Assembly: GCA_034003745.1 (NCBI GenBank)
Contig: JAVEYA010000078.1
Location: 1 to 11,378, forward strand
DNA from: JAVEYA01 sp034003745
Lineage (GTDB): Bacteria > Bacillota > Peptococcia > DRI-13 > PHAD01
DNA length: 11,378 nt
Direction of reading: 5' to 3'
Notes under the pieces: model-generated
What the model was told of the DNA's origin: nothing
What the model saw: only the letters and a program-made list of their open reading frames with translations
Databases searched by the model: none
Translations under genes and position numbers: made by a program
Shown: positions 6,250 through 11,378 of the stretch, one piece after another
Layout of the letters: the number at the start of each line of letters is the position of its first letter
Numbering within the stretch: position 1 is the stretch's first letter

Positions 6250-6301
6250 TCGCCGCTATGCCTGTTTGAAAAAGGCGTTGCTCTAAAGGAGGAAAATATT
6301 T

Positions 6302-6541
6302 ATGCAAGAGAACTTAATTCCACTGCATCTTTTACCCTTGGGAAGGTCCGGAAAAGTATGCAGCTTGACTGCCAGCGACGGTGCACGCCGCAGAATGATG
6401 GACCTGGGCTTTATCAATAACGCCACCGTGGAAGCACTACTGAGAAGCCCTTCCGGCGACCCCACCGCCTATCAGATCCGGGGCGCGGTTATCGCTCTTC
6501 GCTCGGAAGAAGCGGATAACATCCTGGTAGAACTGTTTTGA
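6302..6541 (+). CDS. feoA: FeoA-family ferrous iron transport protein
   Basis: A 79-residue SH3-like FeoA protein, the usual length for the family. The signature is visible: 'MPLHLLPLG'-type opening (here 'IPLHLLPLGRSGKV'), then 'RRRMMDLGFINNATVEAL', a 'DPTAYQIRGAVIALR' strand and a final acidic 'ILVELF'. FeoA is a small cytosolic partner thought to bind and modulate the GTPase part of FeoB. The ATG at 6302 follows an AAAGGAGG site. The stop lies 15 bases before feoB, so the two are co-transcribed. No separate feoC is present. Confidence 0.95.
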   Translation: MQENLIPLHLLPLGRSGKVCSLTASDGARRRMMDLGFINNATVEALLRSPSGDPTAYQIRGAVIALRSEEADNILVELF

Positions 6542-6556
6542 GGCGGGGGGAAAAGA

Positions 6557-8413
6557 ATGGGCTGTGAATATATCGTTGCCCTTGCCGGGAACCCCAATAC
6601 AGGAAAAAGTACGGTTTTTAACAGTCTGACCGGGCTTAACCAGCATACCGGCAACTGGGCCGGTAAAACAGTGACCCACGCACGGGGCTGCTATGAATAT
6701 AAAAATGATTATTTTATCCTGATAGACCTGCCGGGCGCCTATTCATTATTCGCCCACTCTGCCGATGAAGAAGCTGCCCGTGATTTTATTTGCAGCGGTA
6801 ACCCACAGGCCACGGTGGTGGTATTGGATGCGGCCTGCCTGGAGAGAAATCTTAATCTGGCCCTGCAAATCATGGCCGTCCGGGACCAGGTAATCGTCTG
6901 TGTCAATTTGCTGGATGAGGCGACAAGAAAAGGCATCCGCATAGATCTGACCAAGCTGGGCGATCTTCTTGGCGTACCTGTCATCGGTACCAATGCCCGG
7001 GATAACATCGGTCTGGAGGAATTAAAAGAGGTTATCCGGAAAGTTTGTTCCGGGGAAATCGCTTCCAGACCGCTGAGGCTCCATGCTGCGGATACAGATG
7101 AGGCTATGGTTGAAAAAATCATGCACCAGGCCGAAGAAATCTGCGCACAGACAGTTGTCTATACCAAAACCAACCCCCATGCACTGGACCGCAAAATAGA
7201 CACTGTTCTGACCTCAAAAACCTGGGGCATTCCGATTATGCTGGCTCTGCTCGGCGTTATCTTCTGGATTACCATCAAAGGCGCCAACGTGCCTTCCGGT
7301 ATGCTGGCATCCGGCTTTGAACACTTAGGGGGCCGGCTGGATATACTTTTTCAGGCCTGGCGTATCCCGGACCGGCTCCATGGCATTTTGCTGCTGGGTA
7401 TCTATAAGACGCTGACCTGGGTTGTTGCTGTCATGCTGCCGCCTATGGCGATCTTTTTTCCCCTGTTTACCTTGCTGGAAGACCTGGGCTACTTACCGCG
7501 GGTCGCCTTTAATCTGGATAATTATTTTAAGAAATGCTGCGCCCACGGCAAGCAAGCCTTAACCATGTGCATGGGCTTTGGCTGCAACGCCGCCGGTGTC
7601 ATGTCCTGCCGTATTATTGATTCTCCGCGGGAGCGCTTGATTGCAATGATTACCAACAATTTTGTTCCCTGTAACGGTCGCTTTCCTACGCTGATTGCGA
7701 TTGCTTCTATTTTTATTGCCTATAATATGGGCGCTTTTACCAGTATTGGCGCGGCCTTTTCCATACTGGCGGCAGTTGTTTTAGGCGTTGGGTTTACCTT
7801 GCTGATCTCCAGGATTCTTTCAGCGACAATATTAAAGGGGCTGCCCTCTTCCTTTACGCTGGAACTCCCCCCTTACCGCAAGCCGCAAATCGGCCGGATT
7901 ATCGTCCGTTCCGTCTTGGACCGTACCCTCTTTGTGCTGGCCCGGGCTGTTGTGGTGGCAGCGCCGGCCGGAGCGGTTATCTGGCTTATGGCTAATACGA
8001 CCCTCGGCTCCGGCAGCTTGCTGAATTATTGTGCGGCCATCCTGGACCCTTGGGCAAAAATGCTTGGCCTGGACGGATTCATTCTGCTGGCTTTTATCCT
8101 GGGAATGCCGGCCAATGAAATCGTAATTCCCATCCTCATTATGAGTTACCTGTCTCAGGGAGCTATGCTGGAACTTGAGTCCCTGGAAGCAATGCGGCGT
8201 CTTTTTATCGAAAACGGCTGGACCACGCTTACAGCTGTCTGCGCGATGCTCTTCGCGCTTAACCACTGGCCCTGTGCAACGACGTTATTAACCATAAAAA
8301 AAGAAACACAAAGCTGGAAATGGATGCTGGTCGCTTTTTTCGTACCCACAGTAACCGGTATCCTGATTTGCTTCCTCGTAGCGCAGGCAGCGCGTTTGCT
8401 TGGTCTTGCTTAA
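6557..8413 (+). CDS. feoB: Ferrous iron transporter FeoB
   Basis: A 618-residue membrane GTPase that imports Fe(II) across the cytoplasmic membrane. The N-terminal G domain shows G1 GNPNTGKS (11-18), the G2 Thr in 'AGKTV' (about 38), G3 DLPG (57-60), G4 NLLD (117-120) and a G5-like 'TNA' (145-147). A helical linker leads to the membrane part from about residue 222, with about eight to ten hydrophobic helices. The two FeoB core motifs are 'FGCNAAGVM' (341-349) and 'PCNGRFPTL' (371-379), with 'GMPANEIVIPI' (516-526) and a C-terminal 'WPCATT' (571-576). The protein is shorter than E. coli FeoB (773) and the second gate reads PCNGRFP instead of the E. coli-like SCGARLP form, a variant I associate with clostridial FeoB proteins. 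The ribosome site is a G-rich GGCGGGGGG stretch. Confidence 0.96.
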   Translation: MGCEYIVALAGNPNTGKSTVFNSLTGLNQHTGNWAGKTVTHARGCYEYKNDYFILIDLPGAYSLFAHSADEEAARDFICSGNPQATVVVLDAACLERNLNLALQIMAVRDQVIVCVNLLDEATRKGIRIDLTKLGDLLGVPVIGTNARDNIGLEELKEVIRKVCSGEIASRPLRLHAADTDEAMVEKIMHQAEEICAQTVVYTKTNPHALDRKIDTVLTSKTWGIPIMLALLGVIFWITIKGANVPSGMLASGFEHLGGRLDILFQAWRIPDRLHGILLLGIYKTLTWVVAVMLPPMAIFFPLFTLLEDLGYLPRVAFNLDNYFKKCCAHGKQALTMCMGFGCNAAGVMSCRIIDSPRERLIAMITNNFVPCNGRFPTLIAIASIFIAYNMGAFTSIGAAFSILAAVVLGVGFTLLISRILSATILKGLPSSFTLELPPYRKPQIGRIIVRSVLDRTLFVLARAVVVAAPAGAVIWLMANTTLGSGSLLNYCAAILDPWAKMLGLDGFILLAFILGMPANEIVIPILIMSYLSQGAMLELESLEAMRRLFIENGWTTLTAVCAMLFALNHWPCATTLLTIKKETQSWKWMLVAFFVPTVTGILICFLVAQAARLLGLA

Positions 8414-8459
8414 AGTGCGCTGCCCCAGGCTAAAGATTAACTTGGCGGAGTGATGCTGT

Positions 8460-8942
8460 ATGACCGATGAAAATGGAACTTTTTATACCGTCCGGGGGTA
8501 TGCCCTTTTAAGTCAGGACGAAAATATCCTTACCCCCAGCATGGAAGATTATCTGGAAATGGCTTACCGCCTGGGCAGAGAAAAAGGGTATGCCCGGGCA
8601 AGCGATTTGGCGGAGGCTTTGAATGTCCAGCCTCCCTCAGCCAGCAAAATGGTGCAGAAACTGGCCGAGCTGGGCTATTTTAACTATGAAAGATATGGCG
8701 TCATCGAATTTACTGAACGGGGACGGGAAACCGGCGAGTATTTATTGCAGCGGCATGAAACAATCGAAAAGTTTCTGACCATGATTGGGGTGGTTAACAA
8801 CACCCTGGAGGATACGGAAAAAATAGAACATACCATAAGTGAAGAAACCTATAAACAGATCATTCTCTTTGTACAATTTATGCAGATCAACAAACTCTGG
8901 CAAGAGCGATACAAAAACTTTGCTTCCCAACAGGAGAAGTGA
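8460..8942 (+). CDS. DtxR/MntR-family metal-dependent transcriptional regulator
   Basis: A 160-residue winged-helix repressor closely resembling B. subtilis MntR: 'TPSMEDYLEMAY', 'KGYARASDLAEALNV', 'ASKMVQKL', then 'RHE' and 'KIEHTISEE'. All six MntR-type metal ligands are present as Asp30, Glu33, His99, Glu120, Glu123 and His124. An N-terminal extension of about 22 residues precedes the region where MntR starts. ATG 8460 follows GGCGGAG at nine bases. It is the third gene of the feo operon (46 bases after feoB), so it most likely represses feoAB and itself when metal is plentiful. The Asp at the first ligand position is the MntR form rather than the Met of DtxR/IdeR, so manganese sensing is possible; the context argues for iron. 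There is no SH3-like third domain. Confidence 0.93.
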   Translation: MTDENGTFYTVRGYALLSQDENILTPSMEDYLEMAYRLGREKGYARASDLAEALNVQPPSASKMVQKLAELGYFNYERYGVIEFTERGRETGEYLLQRHETIEKFLTMIGVVNNTLEDTEKIEHTISEETYKQIILFVQFMQINKLWQERYKNFASQQEK

Positions 8943-8965
8943 TGCCGGTCTGTCTCCGTATACAT

Positions 8966-10015
8966 TTAAAATATACAGTCACATTTTTCTGAAATCTTAA
9001 GCGTATCAAAGTATTTATTTTCTTGCGGTATCCACAGCGCAACAAATTTATCAAGCCTTTCCGCTCCACTTCGTTTGTGAATGCGGAGCTTTTGCGTTTC
9101 CGGATCGGCTGTCAGAAAAACTTTCAGATCATAAACATTACCGAAATACGGATGCAAGCTATAGACCCCTTCTATCACCGTCATCTTTTGAGGATTTACC
9201 TTTGCGCTGCCGGAATAATCCATTTTGCGGCAGTCATAGATGGGATAGGAGAATTCCTGTCCTTGAAAAATCCGGCTGATCACCTGATCATAAAAACGCT
9301 CGTAATCAATATTTCCGCCGATCTCGTTCAGACGGTCCATATTGCGCTTATTTGGAGGAAGAAAAAAGTGGTCCATCCGGATGACGTTGCAATCATAAAC
9401 CCTGGAGAGGGCATCGGCCAATGTACTTTTTCCGGCAGCCGCATTTCCGTCAATCGCAATAAGCGGATTGCGCTTTGAGCGCAGTAAACGATCGATCTGA
9501 ATAAACAGGGATAAAAAATCGCAGTAGGTTTTTTTTACAACCCGGTAAGCGGGTGCGTAGCATTGCCGGTAAACTTCGCTATGATGGACGGATGGATAAC
9601 CGTTTTTTCTATATTGGGCAAGCGTTTGCTCAAGTTCACTATTATCCAGGGGTACAACCCTGTCTGCACAAAGACTTGACAACAAGGCCAGCTTGGATTC
9701 AAGGGACGGGATTGTACCGGCAGGCGTATTTGCCGTATCCATAAAAATACGGTTCAAGGTAGAGACATCCAGCTTACAGGCCTTAGCCCCCGCTAAATTC
9801 AAGCGGCATAAACCATTCCCAATATCCTCATGAACATCTTCTTGGTTTAAGCAGGCGTTTTCCCATTCTTCTCTGAGCAGGGCAAGGCTCTCCGCCTCAT
9901 TCTTCACGAAATGGCCGGCGCCGAATTCGTTTTGGTAGACAAGCTTGACGGCATCCATACTCTGAAGCCGCGGATATTTGCAGCAATGTTGTTTTAATAT
10001 TTCATGCAATTCCAT
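8966..10015 (-). CDS. Uridine kinase-like P-loop protein with an extra N-terminal domain
   Basis: A 349-residue protein of two parts. Residues from about 183 form a uridine kinase/phosphoribulokinase-type P-loop NTPase: Walker A GNAAAGKST (190-198), 'IRMDHFFLPP' at the position of the substrate-binding DxFY motif (Asp215), Walker B-like 'VIEGVYSLHPYF' (280-291) and arginines in the lid (311-315). Residues 1-165 form a domain I do not recognise by name, with 'VKLVYQNEFGAGH', 'IGNGLCRLNL' and 'YPSVHHSEVYRQCYAPAYRVV'; similar stretches occur in other Bacillota proteins, to my recollection. The ATG at 10015 uses GGAAGGA, which lies inside the end of the upstream ECF gene, so the two are translationally coupled. 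It converges on the feo operon with 23 bases between stops. A nucleoside or vitamin-like kinase acting on the transporter's substrate is a reasonable inference. Confidence 0.82.
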   Translation of the reverse strand: MELHEILKQHCCKYPRLQSMDAVKLVYQNEFGAGHFVKNEAESLALLREEWENACLNQEDVHEDIGNGLCRLNLAGAKACKLDVSTLNRIFMDTANTPAGTIPSLESKLALLSSLCADRVVPLDNSELEQTLAQYRKNGYPSVHHSEVYRQCYAPAYRVVKKTYCDFLSLFIQIDRLLRSKRNPLIAIDGNAAAGKSTLADALSRVYDCNVIRMDHFFLPPNKRNMDRLNEIGGNIDYERFYDQVISRIFQGQEFSYPIYDCRKMDYSGSAKVNPQKMTVIEGVYSLHPYFGNVYDLKVFLTADPETQKLRIHKRSGAERLDKFVALWIPQENKYFDTLKISEKCDCIF

Positions 10016-10019
10016 TCAT

Positions 10020-10550
10020 TTATCCTTCCAGACGAAGATTAGCTCTCTGCAGGGCAATGATCAGTGGCGGAATCAAAACAAGCTGGACAATGATGCCCGG
10101 AATCGCATTGATAACAGCACTATTGAGGAATATTCCCAAAGTAAAAGCATTTCCTTTTATTCCGTACAGCAGAAAGGAAACGATTCCCCATACAACTCTG
10201 CCGGCAATCATGGCAAGAATCAGGTCTAAATAAATATATCCGGTTTTCTTCGGAAACTTCTGATAAAGAATGCCTGCCAGAAACCCGTACGCCGCCAGTT
10301 CAAAGGCCATTGCCATCGCTGTGGGATACATTGGAGGCATCCCCATAATCGTCGAGCGCAAAAGAGGGGTAATAAAGCCTACGATAAGGCCATAAGGAGC
10401 GCCGCACAAAAAACCGCAGATTAATACCGGAATATGCATGGGAAGAAGCATACCGCCTATCGCAGGCACCTGCATCGTAAAAAAGGGCAAGATAAAACCA
10501 AGGGCAATAAAAAGTCCGGATAAAACCAAAGCACGGGTCGTTAAACGCAT
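10020..10550 (-). CDS. ECF transporter S component (substrate-binding membrane subunit)
   Basis: A 176-residue membrane protein with about six hydrophobic segments. The short basic start 'MRLTTRALVLSGLFIALGFILP' and the internal 'GMPPMYPTAMAMAFELAAYGFLAGILY' are characteristic of ECF S components. Such proteins bind a vitamin, nucleoside or related solute and join a shared EcfA-EcfA'-EcfT module encoded elsewhere; no such module lies in this window (group II arrangement). The ATG at 10550 has GGAGGA ten bases upstream. Its stop is four bases before the start of the uridine-kinase-like gene, which suggests uptake followed by phosphorylation of the same compound. The ligand is not readable from sequence. 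Confidence 0.9.
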   Translation of the reverse strand: MRLTTRALVLSGLFIALGFILPFFTMQVPAIGGMLLPMHIPVLICGFLCGAPYGLIVGFITPLLRSTIMGMPPMYPTAMAMAFELAAYGFLAGILYQKFPKKTGYIYLDLILAMIAGRVVWGIVSFLLYGIKGNAFTLGIFLNSAVINAIPGIIVQLVLIPPLIIALQRANLRLEG

Positions 10551-10577
10551 GGATCTGTTCTCCTCCTTATAATAAAT

Positions 10578-10617
10578 GCCACAAAGGCATTCATTAAAAA
10601 TGAACAGCCTTCGTGGC
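10578..10617 (-). promoter_or_regulatory. Leader hairpin upstream of the ECF S-component gene
   Basis: GCCACGAAGGC (10617-10607) pairs with GCCTTTGTGGC (10588-10578) over 11 positions, with one G-U on the minus strand. An inner TTCATT/AATGAA stem and a three-base loop follow. The hairpin ends 12 bases before the ribosome site and has only a weak T-rich exit (TTTATTATAAGG). It could be an attenuator, an mRNA stabiliser or part of an uncharacterised regulatory RNA. It does not match a riboswitch class I know. Confidence 0.55.
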
Positions 10618-10688
10618 AGATCTTCTCAAGTAAATATAAATAATCTCCCAATAAAATCCAGTTTCATACTGAATTAATTTCCAAATTT

Positions 10689-10718
10689 ATTTTAATTCAG
10701 AATGCTCTGTCCCGTCAA
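10689..10718 (-). promoter_or_regulatory. Candidate promoter of the ECF/uridine-kinase-like operon
   Basis: On the minus strand, TTGACG (10718-10713), an 18-base spacer and TAAAAT (10694-10689). The implied start of transcription near 10682 gives a leader of about 130 bases that includes the hairpin at 10578-10617. A small AAGGT/ACCTT hairpin with a four-base loop (10720-10733) sits directly upstream and may be a weak terminator of the preceding gene or an operator. Confidence 0.5.
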
Positions 10719-10766
10719 CAAGGTTTTCACCTTACTATCGCTGTTATTTCGGTTTTATTCGGTAAT

Positions 10767-11378
10767 TTATACAATATTGGAGATGGCAATTTCTGCAGCG
10801 TTTACCAATTGATAAGCGATCGGCGAAGCCGTAAGCGCCGGATGGGTCCCCGTTTGAAAGGTGGCAATATCGTCCGCCGTCATTCTCTGGTGGATGCAGG
10901 CACTGATCGTATTAATCAGTTCACCGCCGCTGAACGCTCCGGTTACTTCCCCTCCTAGCAATATACGGCTGCCGGCTTCAAAAATAAGTTTAACTTTTAA
11001 GTTCGCCGCTCCGGGCATACATCCGGGATGTCTGTTTACGCTTTCCGATGTCCCGACTGAAATGCTATATCCTTTTTCCTTCGCTTGTTTTTCAGTATAA
11101 CCCGCGCTTGCAAAGGCAATGTTTCCTACAGTAGTCGAAAAGACACCGATAACGCCCATATTTACTCTTCTGACAGAAAACAGATTCGCACCTGCAATTC
11201 TCGCTTCCATGGTTGAAATAGAGGCTAATTTTAAGCCTGAAGGCTTGCCGTCAAAAAAAGAAACTTTTTCAGCACAGTCGCCGCAGGCAAATATATGGTC
11301 ATCGCTTGTCTGCATATAACGGTTTACTTGAATTCCCTTCGTAGCGGTCCCGATTTCCAGCCCCATTTTTTCGGCCAG
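10767..11378 (-). CDS. Pyridine nucleotide-disulfide oxidoreductase family protein (NADH oxidase / CoA-disulfide reductase-like), C-terminal part
   Basis: The last 203 residues are visible; the frame is open to the right edge, so the N-terminal FAD- and NAD-binding motifs and any active-site cysteine are outside the window. The FAD-contact motif 'IFACGDCA' comes first, followed by a pyridine nucleotide-disulfide oxidoreductase dimerisation domain ('TVGNIAFASAGYTEKQAKEKGY', then 'HPGC', 'LLGGEVTGA' and 'GTHPALTASPIAYQLVNAAE'). Relatives include NADH oxidases, CoA-disulfide reductases and polysulfide or rubredoxin reductases, which cannot be told apart from this half. The protein stops soon after the dimerisation domain, so there is no C-terminal rhodanese or DsrE extension. 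It lies 216 bases upstream of the ECF gene, which has its own candidate promoter. Confidence 0.85.
   Translation of the reverse strand: MAEKMGLEIGTATKGIQVNRYMQTSDDHIFACGDCAEKVSFFDGKPSGLKLASISTMEARIAGANLFSVRRVNMGVIGVFSTTVGNIAFASAGYTEKQAKEKGYSISVGTSESVNRHPGCMPGAANLKVKLIFEAGSRILLGGEVTGAFSGGELINTISACIHQRMTADDIATFQTGTHPALTASPIAYQLVNAAEIAISNIV

Noticed and set aside
6155..6301. Iron box or MntR-type operator before feoA
   Set aside because: No palindrome resembling either known consensus; the TCAGGC/GCCTGA repeat at 6180-6198 is short and sits upstream of the likely promoter.
8943..8990. Possible terminator between the regulator gene and the kinase-like gene
   Set aside because: GTATA/TATAC gives only five A/T-rich pairs with a large loop; the T run follows at a distance. 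Too weak to call.
10551..10694. Known riboswitch (preQ1, THF, TPP, FMN, cobalamin) before the ECF gene
   Set aside because: The conserved core sequences of these classes, as I remember them, are not present.

Overview
The window reads as chromosomal DNA of a low-to-mid GC Bacillota anaerobe. The evidence is AGGAGG-type ribosome binding sites on nearly every gene, an ECF-type vitamin/nucleoside transporter S component, a B. subtilis-like MntR/DtxR regulator and flavo-iron-sulfur redox enzymes. A Negativicutes or clostridial host is my guess from overall style; nothing here proves the genus. No rRNA, tRNA, CRISPR array, insertion sequence or phage gene is visible.

Layout: (1) 1-865, minus strand, the N-terminal part of a secreted phosphodiester glycosidase (NAGPA/DUF2233-like) that runs off the left edge. 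(2) 1084-5184, minus strand, a six-gene operon. Five genes overlap or touch each other: a [2Fe-2S] protein, an FAD/pyridine-nucleotide oxidoreductase, a 2x[4Fe-4S] ferredoxin subunit, a BFD-type [2Fe-2S] protein and a DAO-family FAD oxidoreductase. Together they look like a multi-subunit dye-linked amino/imino acid dehydrogenase (HcnABC, opine oxidase or archaeal PDH1 type). A small membrane protein follows, then a clear intrinsic terminator at 1036-1066. (3) 5185-5415, a divergent promoter region. (4) 5416-6060, plus strand, a cytoplasmic C39-like papain-fold protein ended by a long hairpin terminator. (5) 6302-8942, plus strand, feoA-feoB-DtxR/MntR, a ferrous iron uptake operon carrying its likely metal sensor. 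(6) 8966-10550, minus strand, an ECF transporter S component translationally coupled to a P-loop uridine-kinase-like protein with an extra N-terminal domain; its leader contains a strong hairpin. (7) 10767-11378, minus strand, the C-terminal half of a pyridine nucleotide-disulfide oxidoreductase that runs off the right edge.

The sequence contains one assembly artefact that matters for annotation. A run of exactly 100 N (4763-4862) is flanked by two identical 127-bp copies (4636-4762 and 4863-4989). Collapsing them into one copy joins the first two dehydrogenase genes with a GTGA stop/start overlap, so the operon is probably continuous and complete.

The most interesting points are the split, five-polypeptide dehydrogenase with unknown substrate, the uridine-kinase-like/ECF S-component pair with its leader hairpin, and an MntR-type metal site in the regulator of a ferrous iron operon. 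I did not find a clearly unprecedented system.
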